Of a DNA stretch of 64,000 nucleotides, positions 7,698 to 14,818 are shown piece by piece. The notes under the pieces are model-generated. The model was not told the DNA's origin. It did no database searches and worked only from the letters and a program-made list of their open reading frames with translations. The translations under genes were made by a program, and so were the position numbers. Source of the DNA: Nitrospirota bacterium (GTDB lineage: Bacteria; Nitrospirota; Thermodesulfovibrionia; UBA6902); contig JACRMS010000035.1 in the NCBI GenBank assembly GCA_016214845.1, positions 27,667-91,666 on the forward strand, read 5' to 3'. Positions within the stretch are counted from its first letter, which is position 1. Every line of letters begins with the position of its first letter.

Positions 7698-7889
7698 CTA
7701 TTTTGTAAGTGCTGTCGTAACTGTTTTTATCTGCTCATCTGACATAGACTTTACGACACTACTCGCCACACTTTGGCAAATCTGTTGAATGTTAGGTGTT
7801 TTTATAATAACTCCTCCTTTTACGCCTTTCAGTTCTTCCTTGCTGAGTTTCATGTCTTTCGGTAAATCTTTGATCTTGATCCTTGCCAT
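7698..7889 (-). CDS. RiPP precursor peptide A2 (GG leader)
   Basis: A 63-aa peptide. Leader of 26 residues (MARIKIKDLPKDMKLSKEEL, then KGVKGG) and a 37-residue core starting VIIKTPNIQQICQSVASS and ending TTALTK. The core has one Cys and a helical, Val/Ser/Thr-rich character. A strong GGAGGAAAG ribosome site precedes the ATG, and a promoter is visible at 7950-7978. It is the nearest precursor to the chaperone genes at 8068-9269. Confidence 0.82.
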   Translation of the reverse strand: MARIKIKDLPKDMKLSKEELKGVKGGVIIKTPNIQQICQSVASSVVKSMSDEQIKTVTTALTK

Positions 7890-7949
7890 GATGCTTTCCT
7901 CCTTTTAATTGTTTACGGTTGAACATCATTAATCATGTTGATTAAATTA

Positions 7950-7978
7950 ATCATATCATCGTCCTACCGGACGGTCAA
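7950..7978 (-). promoter_or_regulatory. promoter of precursor A2
   Basis: On the minus strand, TTGACC (7978-7973), a 17-base spacer and TATGAT (7955-7950), about 60 bases before the A2 start codon. Precursors A3 and A6 have equivalents with TTGATA and TAATAT at the same spacing. Confidence 0.55.
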
Positions 7979-8010
7979 GTGAAAATTACCCAGGCAGGTC
8001 AACCCGGATA

Positions 8011-8044
8011 AAAAAAGGGCGGTGATGTAAGCACCGCCCTTTTA
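8011..8044 (-). terminator. rho-independent terminator of the chaperone operon
   Basis: Stem AGGGCGGTG (8016-8024) pairs with CACCGCCCT (8032-8040) around a 7-base loop. On the minus strand it is followed by a run of seven T, so it ends transcripts from 8526-8068. Confidence 0.85.
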
Positions 8045-8067
8045 TTCTATTCATAAAATTACTCCGT

Positions 8068-8481
8068 CTATTTCAAGGCGTTTGTGACCCAATCCTGAAA
8101 GGCCATTTCCCTGATGGAAGACTGTATTGCAGGAGATGCGGCATACTTCCTCCTGTCGGCCTTTTTCTCAATCCTGTCTTTAAGCTTGTTCACGAGTATG
8201 TTTGTTTCGATAAAATCTTCAAACGTCTCGACAGTGACGCCGTTGGCCTTCAGCCAGTTCTCTGTGTCTCTTGCGGAGACAAGCCCGTTAAGCAGGCGGA
8301 ATGAGTCCGCTGCCTTCTGGAGTTCAGCGGATGAAACCCTCACACCCATCTGCTTTGCCGCATTTGAGGCAACCTTTCTCTTGACCACTTCGTTAAGGGC
8401 CGGCTGAAAACCCCCCATTATTCTCATGTAATCGACTACCTCGGCAACTGCGATTTCGATCTCAGCATTCTTCTTTTTCAC
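8068..8481 (-). CDS. small SurA-N-like chaperone-domain protein
   Basis: A 137-aa protein without signal peptide or membrane segment. It aligns with residues ~5-110 of the neighbouring PpiC-type protein (shared pattern VVxYMxxxG, ELQ/ALQ, DSFR, GL, FEDFIE / FESFCE, LVxxxRxxI). It has the helical SurA-type chaperone part but no rotamase domain. It is co-transcribed with the gene at 8526 (44-base gap) and ends at a terminator. In RiPP clusters such proteins may hold unfolded precursors; that role is inferred. Confidence 0.6.
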   Translation of the reverse strand: MKKKNAEIEIAVAEVVDYMRIMGGFQPALNEVVKRKVASNAAKQMGVRVSSAELQKAADSFRLLNGLVSARDTENWLKANGVTVETFEDFIETNILVNKLKDRIEKKADRRKYAASPAIQSSIREMAFQDWVTNALK

Positions 8482-8525
8482 GATAAGTCCCTCCTTTTTG
8501 TTTTATCGAAAGATTAATACGACTG

Positions 8526-9269
8526 TCAAAGTCCTGTCTTTATACCGTCCTTTGTGAACTGTGATACCCATTGGTAGAAAAGCCTGTTCTTTATTCTCTC
8601 AATTACGACGTCATTTAATTCCGCCTTTACAATTTTCTCAACAAGGACCAACTGCTGGAAATCTTCACCCCTGAAGGGGCCAAGAACATCTCCGGCAGAG
8701 GCGTTAAACACCTTTGCCGAGATCTCCGGCACAAGCGCGGCGCGTGTCACTTCTCCAACGTATCCGCCATAATTTTTTGTTTCTTCATCTATTGAATACG
8801 TTCTGGCAAGTTTGTGAAAATCGGCCCCGTCCTCAGTTATCTGCATCAGGATCTCATTTGCAAGGCTTTCATCACTGACAACAATAACAGAGATCACGGC
8901 CGTGTCAAAATCAGGGCGGTTATTGATAAAAAATTCCCGGACCTTTTTTTCATCAGCCAGCGTTTCCCTGACAGGACCGACCAGCACCGCGGACTCGCAG
9001 AAACTTTCAAAATCCTCTTCGGAAAGACCGGCATCCTGCAGAAACCTGTATGTTTCTTCGGCGGTGTCCAGTCCGCGCATTTCCCTGAAGCTGTCGGAGA
9101 AATCCTGCAGGGCCTCATCGGAGGGAGTGATCCCTGAGAGTTCAGCTTTTTTAATGACCTCTTTTGCGATTATGATTTGAGTAAAAATGTTCTGTGCCTG
9201 TCCGGACAGGGCGAGGTATTTTACGACTTCTTCCGGAGTGACGTCGCCGTCAGAATAATTTATTTTCAA
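8526..9269 (-). CDS. PpiC/SurA-type peptidyl-prolyl isomerase-like protein
   Basis: 247 aa from a TTG start at 9269, chosen because AAAGGGGAAA sits just upstream; an ATG at 9329 would add 20 residues with no ribosome site. A SurA-N-like helical region covers residues ~1-110. A parvulin-like domain follows (~115-230: ADFHKLARTYS, NYGGYVGEV, GDVLGPF, QLVLVEKI). No secretion signal is evident, so it probably works in the cytoplasm, possibly as a precursor chaperone. It is divergent from the B12 radical SAM gene, with about 200 bases between the starts. Confidence 0.7.
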   Translation of the reverse strand: MKINYSDGDVTPEEVVKYLALSGQAQNIFTQIIIAKEVIKKAELSGITPSDEALQDFSDSFREMRGLDTAEETYRFLQDAGLSEEDFESFCESAVLVGPVRETLADEKKVREFFINNRPDFDTAVISVIVVSDESLANEILMQITEDGADFHKLARTYSIDEETKNYGGYVGEVTRAALVPEISAKVFNASAGDVLGPFRGEDFQQLVLVEKIVKAELNDVVIERIKNRLFYQWVSQFTKDGIKTGL

Positions 9270-9482
9270 GATATTTCCCCTTTGAAAAAATATGTATAAT
9301 TTAAGCACCCTATCTTTTTTTGTCAACATAACGCACTGGTGTTACGGAAAAAACTTGCAATAGGACATTCTATTGATGATAATACCACAGTCATGCCGGA
9401 GGTCCTGCGGGGGCGTCTATGTGTTTGTTCTTCTCAACGCGTTACTCGTGTTGTAAATTTTAAGAGTGAGGAAAATCGTGCT

Positions 9483-11564
9483 ATGAAATCATCAAACTCA
9501 CAGATAGATGTTGCTTTGGTCAGCATGCCTTTTTTTGCGCTCGATGTTCCGGCTATGGGACTCAGTTTGTTAAAGGCCAGGCTCACCGAGTCGAATATTT
9601 CATCGAGGGTCTTTTATTTCGGCTTTCTCTTTGCTGAGATGGTCGGCCAGGAGCGATATCTCAATGTGCTTATGGACCATTTTAGACTCTCTGATTGGGT
9701 CTTTACGAAGGCGCTGTTTGATGACAGGAGCCGCTCTCTTGAGGAAGTGATCCGGGAAATAAAAAAATATCTCGAAAAATATTCAATGAATGTTGATGTG
9801 ACGAAATCAGAGATAAAGGACTTCGTTTCGTCCCGATACTTTAAGACCCAGCTTACCTCTGCAAAAATGGTTGAAAAAAAGGCGGACCTGTTTCTGAATA
9901 AATGTCTTAAGGAGGTTTTACGACATAAGCCGCGAATCGTAGGGTTTTCTTCAACGTTTCAGCAGCATATCTCATCTCTCGACCTTGCCAGGCGCATAAA
10001 AGAGAGGGCGCCGGAGACTTACATCATTTTCGGAGGCGCAAACTGCCGGGGCAGCCAGGGGATCGAGCTGCTTAAGCAGTTCCCATTTATCGACGCTGTT
10101 TTTTTAGGTGAAGCGGATGACGTGTTCCCTGAAATGATAGGGAGGGTCTTGAAAAAGGATTCGGTGGCCGGCCTGCCCGGGGTATACACTCGTGAGAATA
10201 CTATCGCCGTTTCTGAAAACGGATGCTATCCCAGCGCATGGGTGCGCGATCTGGACAAACTGCCCTATCCGGATTTTGACGATTACTTCGAGCGAATCAA
10301 ATCGAGTCCGCTTAAGCTTAAGAACAATCCGAAACTGGCATGTGAGACCGCGAGGGGATGCTGGTGGGGCAAATGCCTGTTTTGCGGCATGGACCACGCA
10401 AATACTGTCTACAGGGGCAAGTCTAACAAGCGTGCTCTTGATGAGCTTGAATGCCTGTGCAAAAAGTATCCCACGCGCCTTGTCCTCATGACCGACGATG
10501 TCATTGACATGAAACTCTTTAAGAATTTCATCCCCGGTCTTGCCTCGCGCAGGCTCGATATCGACCTATTATATGAAGTGCGGGCCAATCTAAAAAAAGA
10601 TCATGTCCGGGACTTGAGCCGGGCAAGAGTTAACCTTGTCGGGTGCGGCATCGAAAGCCTAAGTACTCCTACCCTTAAGCTCATGCAGAAAGGGGTAACC
10701 GCTGTACAGAATATCCAGCTTCTCAAATGGTGCAGGGAAATGGGGATCACGGTGTCGTGGAATATACTTTGCGGCTTCCCCGGCGAAGCACCCGAAGAAT
10801 ATGATCTCATGGCAAAGCTCATGCCTTTGCTATATCATTTGGTGCCGCCAAAGATATTAAAGTTCCATCTCATTCGCTTCAGCGTCTATTTTGACAACCC
10901 GAAGCAATTCAGCCTCACAAATATCCGGCCTTCCCCTTTGTACAAATACATCTATCCCTTTGATGAAAAAGCTATCTCAAATCTGGCACTTGATTTCACC
11001 TACGATTATTCCCCTCCCTTGAGGGGAGGGGATGAAGGGGAGGGTGGAAATTATGAAGAATACACCATGCCCATGCGTAAGATGGTCGACGAGTGGAACG
11101 CAGTTTTCAGCAGGAGCTATCTATGCTCCTTCGATGACGGCGAAAGGCTTTTCATATGGGACGAAAGGCCGGTTGCCGCGAACCCACTCACAGTCTTTAC
11201 AGGCGTTGAGCGCCTTGTGTATGCGGGGTGCGATGCCGCGACGGACATAAAAGGATTGCGTCGCGAAATAGAGGACTACACAGGCGATAAGTGGAAGAAA
11301 AAAGACATCGAGAAAATTATGGAGCCCATGGTAGAAGCGGGTTTGATGTTCAGTGAAGACAACAAATACCTCAGCTTGGTTGTTTCCAGCAGCGCTCACT
11401 ATCCCCCATCTGAGGTGAAACAGCGATTTGAAAAGTATCGCCTTGAATTAAAGGAAAAGAATAAACAAAAAGAGCTGTTAGGCAAAGTTACGCTCACCGA
11501 ACTGCCTAAAGGGAAGAAAATCAGTGTAGACGAGATAAAGAACGTGAAGCGGTTACGAAGGTAA
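9483..11564 (+). CDS. B12-binding radical SAM RiPP maturase with leader-like C-terminal tail
   Basis: 693 aa from ATG 9483; an upstream in-frame ATG at 9339 adds residues unlike the family. The N-terminal ~200 residues form a cobalamin-binding region (VALVSMPFFALDVPAMGLSL, IIFGGANC). The radical SAM motif is RGCWWGKCLFCGM (~290-302), with spacing Cx4Cx2C. The CWWG context is typical of RiPP-maturation radical SAM proteins (TIGR03975-like), presumed C-methyltransferases. Two oddities: a GC-rich palindromic in-frame insertion encoding SPPLRGGDEGEGG, and a final ~28 residues (VTLTELPKGKKISVDEIKNVK, then RLRR) that copy the precursor leader except for the GG. It likely modifies class A peptides; the tail may occupy or regulate the leader-binding site. 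Confidence 0.72.
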   Translation: MKSSNSQIDVALVSMPFFALDVPAMGLSLLKARLTESNISSRVFYFGFLFAEMVGQERYLNVLMDHFRLSDWVFTKALFDDRSRSLEEVIREIKKYLEKYSMNVDVTKSEIKDFVSSRYFKTQLTSAKMVEKKADLFLNKCLKEVLRHKPRIVGFSSTFQQHISSLDLARRIKERAPETYIIFGGANCRGSQGIELLKQFPFIDAVFLGEADDVFPEMIGRVLKKDSVAGLPGVYTRENTIAVSENGCYPSAWVRDLDKLPYPDFDDYFERIKSSPLKLKNNPKLACETARGCWWGKCLFCGMDHANTVYRGKSNKRALDELECLCKKYPTRLVLMTDDVIDMKLFKNFIPGLASRRLDIDLLYEVRANLKKDHVRDLSRARVNLVGCGIESLSTPTLKLMQKGVTAVQNIQLLKWCREMGITVSWNILCGFPGEAPEEYDLMAKLMPLLYHLVPPKILKFHLIRFSVYFDNPKQFSLTNIRPSPLYKYIYPFDEKAISNLALDFTYDYSPPLRGGDEGEGGNYEEYTMPMRKMVDEWNAVFSRSYLCSFDDGERLFIWDERPVAANPLTVFTGVERLVYAGCDAATDIKGLRREIEDYTGDKWKKKDIEKIMEPMVEAGLMFSEDNKYLSLVVSSSAHYPPSEVKQRFEKYRLELKEKNKQKELLGKVTLTELPKGKKISVDEIKNVKRLRR
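11005..11052 (+). repeat. in-frame palindromic insertion in the radical SAM gene
   Basis: CCCCTCCC (11011-11018) and GGGAGGGG (11024-11031) form a perfect short palindrome, followed by GATGAAGGGGAGGGTGG. It adds about 13 residues (SPPLRGGDEGEGG) to the enzyme without breaking the frame. The Gly/Pro-rich composition is unlike the surrounding protein. Confidence 0.6.
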
Positions 11565-11569
11565 TGAAT

Positions 11570-11618
11570 GCCCAGCCTCACCATCCTTGCCCTCGAAGCA
11601 GGGATGGTGAGGTTGGGC
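11570..11618 (+). terminator. hairpin after the radical SAM gene
   Basis: GCCCAGCCTCACCATCC (11570-11586) pairs almost fully with GGATGGTGAGGTTGGGC (11602-11618). It begins 5 bases after the stop codon. There is no T tract, so it may be an imperfect terminator or RNA-stabilising hairpin. Confidence 0.5.
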
Positions 11619-11640
11619 TACTGCGTGGTTAGTACGATTA

Positions 11641-11853
11641 CTATTTCCAATACGGCGATTTCATGTGCTGATTAAATGCAATAGGATTCACTGTAGGCGA
11701 CCTCCACTCCGGCGATATCTCGCTTCCGTATTAAACGCAATGGGATTTATACCTTGGAGTAATAATGCTGTCCACCCCGCCATAAACCTTCCTCAACTCC
11801 TCCTTGCTTACCTTCTGATCCTTCGGTAAATCTTTAATCTTGATCCTCGGCAT
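11641..11853 (-). pseudogene. RiPP precursor A3 with duplicated, frameshifted core
   Basis: The intact reading frame is 11853-11731: a 26-residue class A leader (MPRIKIKDLPKDQKVSKEEL, RKVYGG) and a short 14-residue core VDSIITPRYKSHCV before TAA. The DNA beyond the junction shows why it is short. Two tandem copies of a core-like unit follow: one reads INPIAFNTEA in the +1 frame, the second reads VNPIAFNQHMKSPYWK in the leader's own frame, ending TAG at 11641. Precursor A6 has the equivalent NPVAFNTLAVPPSWKIY in frame. So A3 once had a longer core of the A6 type, which duplicated and then lost frame. The 40-aa product may still be made; it has a good ribosome site and promoter. Confidence 0.65.
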
Positions 11854-11886
11854 GATGATTCCTCCTTTTGTTGAGTATTGTTAATC

Positions 11887-11915
11887 ATATTAATCGATTT
11901 AAGCCGAGTTATCAA
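11887..11915 (-). promoter_or_regulatory. promoter of precursor A3
   Basis: Minus strand TTGATA (11915-11910), 17-base spacer, TAATAT (11892-11887), followed by GATTAA. It is the same arrangement and near-identical sequence as before precursor A6. Confidence 0.6.
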
Positions 11916-11976
11916 GCAGAAAAATCAAAAAATGGCCGTGAGTTTACAATAAATTATTCAGGAAATCAAAATTTAT

Positions 11977-12038
11977 CATTATTGACATGGCCGTATAATG
12001 TGTATACACTTAATTGCAAGTGGTGTCATATTATACGG
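11977..12038 (+). promoter_or_regulatory. abiE promoter and inverted-repeat operator
   Basis: CCGTATAATGTG (11991-12002) and CATATTATACGG (12027-12038) form a 12-base inverted repeat with one mismatch, ending about 10 bases before the abiEi start. A TTGACA box lies at 11982-11987. AbiEi antitoxins are known to bind inverted repeats in their own promoter, which this would allow. Confidence 0.6.
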
Positions 12039-12048
12039 GGGCAGTATA

Positions 12049-12651
12049 ATGAAAAATAATACGCAGCGCATGATTAATTATTTTAAAAACCAGGGTGGGG
12101 TTGTGCGCTTTTCTTCTGTCCTGAAAGCAGGTTTCCATCCCGATTCAGTTACTGCACTTGTTAAAGAGGGGAAGGTGGAAAAAATTGCCAGGGGACTTTA
12201 TTGCCTGACTGACTTTGAATTTGCTTCCCATCCCGACCTCGTGACTGCTTCTCTTCAGGCGCCCAAGGGTGTCATTTGTCTCATCTCTGCTCTTGCATTT
12301 CATGAAGCGACAAATGAGATACCTCGCGTTGTTGACCTTGCTATTCCGCGTATATCACGTTCTTATAAAATTACATATCCCCCGGTAACGTTCTATCGCT
12401 TCGCACAAGAAGCCTGGAAAGCGGGAATTGAAAAGCATGAAATAGAGGGATATTCAATAAGGGTGTATAGTCTTGCCAAAACAATAGCTGATTGTTTTAA
12501 ATTTCGTAATAAGATAGGTGTGAATGTTGCCAGAGACGCGCTTAAAATCGCTATAACGGAGAAGGGAGTAAAACCAAAAGAGATTATGCAATATGCTAAA
12601 ATTTGCCGGGTCAATAATGTCATGAAGCCGATACTCGAAGCCATGCTATGA
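12049..12651 (+). CDS. abiEi: AbiEi-type antitoxin (type IV toxin-antitoxin)
   Basis: A 200-aa protein with the AbiEi winged-helix N-terminus (MINYFKNQGGVVRFSSVLKAG, then VTALVKEGKVEKIARGLY) and the C-terminal region with YSLAKTIADCFKFRNKIG. It represses the operon and counters the toxin, classically giving abortive infection of phage-infected cells. The start at 12049 has GGGGG 7 bases upstream; the longer frame from 11998 runs through the operator. It overlaps the toxin gene by 4 bases (ATGA). The pair interrupts the RiPP island between precursor remnants. Confidence 0.88.
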   Translation: MKNNTQRMINYFKNQGGVVRFSSVLKAGFHPDSVTALVKEGKVEKIARGLYCLTDFEFASHPDLVTASLQAPKGVICLISALAFHEATNEIPRVVDLAIPRISRSYKITYPPVTFYRFAQEAWKAGIEKHEIEGYSIRVYSLAKTIADCFKFRNKIGVNVARDALKIAITEKGVKPKEIMQYAKICRVNNVMKPILEAML

Positions 12652-13562
12652 AAAAAGATATTAAAAATATAGAGGCCTCTGTTCGAGGGCAGCTCCAGAA
12701 TAAGGCGAAAGAAACACATCGACCTTTTGCGGAAATATTGCAATATTTCGGGATGGAAAGATTCCTTTATCGGCTGAGCCGTTCTGAATATGCCAATAGA
12801 TTTATTCTCAAAGGCGCATTGATGTTTACAGTCTGGCATATCCCTCAGAGGAGGACCACTCTTGATATTGATTTCCTGGCGCGATTTGATAATCAGACAA
12901 CAAGTATTGAGAAAATGGTAAAAGATGTTTGTAAAACTGATGTGATTCCTGACGGTCTTATATTTGATTACAATTCAGTGAAAGGACAGAGGATAAAGGA
13001 AGACGCGGATTATGAAAGAGTACGGGTGAAGTTTGCAGGATTTCTCCAGCGTTCCCGTATACCGATGCAGATTGATATCAGCTTCGGTGACAGCATTTTA
13101 TCGGGGGCTAAAACAATCGAATACCCTGTTATTTTAGATTTTCCAATGCCCCGGCTAAAGGGATATCCGGCAGAGAGCGTTGTAAGCGAGAAGTTTGAGG
13201 CTATGGTTAAGCTTGGCGCTATTAACAGCAGAATGAAAGATTTCTATGATATATGGCTTATGATGCGCCAGTTTGATTTCGATAGTTCAAAACTTGCCGA
13301 GGCATTAAAGAGAACTTTCACACATCGCAAGACGGCATTCCCCGATGGCAGGAATTTTTTCGCAGAAGATATCTATAACGAAAAATCCGATCGTCAGACA
13401 CTTTGGAAAGCATTCTTGAACAAAGGAGATATAAAGCACACTCCTCAGGAGTTATCAGCAGTTGCAAAAGAGATAGAACAATTTCTCTTAAAACCGCTTG
13501 ATGCTATCAAGAAAGAACAAAGATTTAACGAGCAATGGACGGCTCCGGGGGCATGGAGATGA
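12648..13562 (+). CDS. abiEii: AbiEii-type nucleotidyltransferase toxin
   Basis: A 304-aa protein of the AbiEii/DUF1814 family. The nucleotidyltransferase region includes FILKGALMFTVW and TTLDIDFLARF (~61-80), where the KGG-like and DxD metal-binding motifs of the family sit. KFEAMVKLGAINSRMKDFYDIWLM matches the family's KD[FL]YDI motif (shown here only as a position, ~180-205). The toxin is thought to transfer nucleotides to tRNA and stop growth. Length and motifs appear intact, so the module is probably functional. Confidence 0.88.
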   Translation: MKKDIKNIEASVRGQLQNKAKETHRPFAEILQYFGMERFLYRLSRSEYANRFILKGALMFTVWHIPQRRTTLDIDFLARFDNQTTSIEKMVKDVCKTDVIPDGLIFDYNSVKGQRIKEDADYERVRVKFAGFLQRSRIPMQIDISFGDSILSGAKTIEYPVILDFPMPRLKGYPAESVVSEKFEAMVKLGAINSRMKDFYDIWLMMRQFDFDSSKLAEALKRTFTHRKTAFPDGRNFFAEDIYNEKSDRQTLWKAFLNKGDIKHTPQELSAVAKEIEQFLLKPLDAIKKEQRFNEQWTAPGAWR

Positions 13563-13683
13563 TACCAATAAAGCCTAACACTTCTTCCTCTGTGTCTCGT
13601 GTCTCTGTGGTGAAAAGGCTTCTTGAAATCACAGTGAAATGTTATTATGAGTATATACAAGATGCTATCCGGGAGGACAAAAC

Positions 13684-13887
13684 ATGAATGACCAAGAGCT
13701 TCTTAATCGCATAACGTTTAATCCGGCGATATTTGGCGGCAAACCGATTATTCGGGGGATGCGAATAGCGGTAGAACATATTCTCGGAATGCTGGCTGCC
13801 GGTTCTACAACTGAGGAAATATTAGAAGGGTATCCTTATCTGGAAAAAGAAGATATACAGGCCTGCCTGGGCCTTAATTACCGTTGA
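13684..13887 (+). pseudogene. DUF433 antitoxin, truncated at its 3' end
   Basis: A 67-aa reading frame starting LLNRITFNPAIFGGKPIIRG, the usual DUF433 start (VapB-like antitoxin of PIN toxins), with a helix-turn-helix region EEILEGYPYLEKEDIQACL. Relatives continue with a short Ala-rich helix; here the frame turns into GLNYR and stops. The break coincides with the truncated end of precursor leader A4 on the opposite strand, so a recombination or deletion joined the two. No toxin gene follows. Good AGGACAAAAC region precedes the start. Confidence 0.6.
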
Positions 13888-13949
13888 GAGATTTCGAATA
13901 AGAGTTCGTACTGATCCTTCGGTAAATCTTTAATCTTGATCCTCGGCAT
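13878..13949 (-). pseudogene. truncated RiPP precursor leader A4
   Basis: ATG at 13949 starts MPRIKIKDLPKDQ, identical to the first 13 residues of A3, then the sequence runs into YELLFEISQR and a stop. The SKEEL...GG half and the core are lost. The loss point (about 13910) lies at the truncated end of the DUF433 gene, marking a rearrangement junction. An upstream GGAGAC remains. Confidence 0.65.
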
Positions 13950-14011
13950 AATGTTTGTCTCCTTTAAGTTGAAAATATTTCAGGTTGCGGTCAGGATTGA
14001 ATTGAACCCGG

Positions 14012-14170
14012 CTACAACCAATTCTCAGGGTAGAGCAATACTTTCCGGTTTGCCTCCCATACGCTATAAGTTTGCATGATGCTCCAGGTCGCCCCCCCAA
14101 AAACCTTTTTTAATTCTTCTTTGCTGACTTTCTTGTCTTTCGGAAGGTCCTTAATTTTTATTTTTGCCAT
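14012..14170 (-). CDS. RiPP precursor peptide A5 (GG leader)
   Basis: A 52-aa peptide. The 26-residue leader MAKIKIKDLPKDKKVSKEEL + KKVFGG is followed by a 26-residue core beginning ATWSIMQTYSVW and ending YPENWL. The core is rich in aromatic residues (three Trp, two Tyr), unlike the other cores. GGAGGAATTATC precedes the ATG; a longer frame from 14215 lacks such a site. It lies 54 bases after the RelE-type gene and may be read from the same transcript. Confidence 0.8.
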   Translation of the reverse strand: MAKIKIKDLPKDKKVSKEELKKVFGGATWSIMQTYSVWEANRKVLLYPENWL

Positions 14171-14224
14171 GATAATTCCTCCGTGCTCAGTATGGATTTG
14201 GAGGGCAAACTTCAATCCGATAAG

Positions 14225-14491
14225 CTATTTGTATGCGCCCCCTCTGAAATCGACTATATCAACAAAAATAGTTCTCGCTTCGGTATTAGGTTTCAAAATA
14301 ATCCTTATCTTTCCTTTACGGATGCGATAATAACCTGCCCATTCACCTTTCAATTTTTTTACGTCTATATTTATGTTTAAGCCGGTTATTCTCAGGATAA
14401 AGTCCTTGATCGAAGCCCTGACTTTATCTCTTATCCCCTGCTCTTCAATAAAATCATTTGCCCTTTTTGAATATTCTATGTCCCAATTCAT
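14225..14491 (-). CDS. RelE/ParE-type toxin
   Basis: An 88-aa protein with the RelE/ParE layout: SKRANDFIEEQGIRDKV, then LKGEWAGYYRIRKGKIRII and the C-terminal IFVDIVDFRGGAYK. Such toxins cut mRNA at the ribosome or inhibit gyrase. It overlaps its antitoxin gene by 4 bases. It is flanked by precursors A5 and A6. Confidence 0.85.
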   Translation of the reverse strand: MNWDIEYSKRANDFIEEQGIRDKVRASIKDFILRITGLNINIDVKKLKGEWAGYYRIRKGKIRIILKPNTEARTIFVDIVDFRGGAYK

Positions 14492-14682
14492 ATGGCGATT
14501 TTGTCGGCATATACGGCTTTCTTCTCAGGTTTTTTATAGCGCCGGGCAATATCGCTCATTTCCTTTACCGAGACATCAGGAAAGAACATAAGCCGCATCG
14601 TCATTAGCTCCTCTTCCAATGCCTCTTTCACGGACTCCTTGATGATCGTCTTTAATTCCTCATGTCTGCTCGTGGTCGGCAT
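14488..14682 (-). CDS. antitoxin of the RelE/ParE-type pair
   Basis: A 64-aa acidic, helical protein (HEELKTIIKESVKEALEEEL) placed directly upstream of and overlapping a RelE/ParE-type toxin, the normal antitoxin position. GAGGAGG lies just before the start. The C-terminal half (KEMSDIARRYKKPEKK) would bind the toxin. Family assignment beyond that is not possible by eye. Confidence 0.75.
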   Translation of the reverse strand: MPTTSRHEELKTIIKESVKEALEEELMTMRLMFFPDVSVKEMSDIARRYKKPEKKAVYADKIAI

Positions 14683-14818
14683 ATTTTAATCCTCCTCATG
14701 CTTGTTCTTGTGACTTTAAGACTCATTTAATATAGGATACAATAAGGCCACAGAAAATTCCGGCTCCGGCATTGCCGCAATTACCGAACCGATCCGAGTT
14801 GCCGCTGCAACGGTCCTC

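Noticed and set aside
11570..11618. attachment site or integron-type attC
   Set aside because: The hairpin follows the stop codon directly and has no core site or integrase nearby; a transcript-end hairpin explains it.
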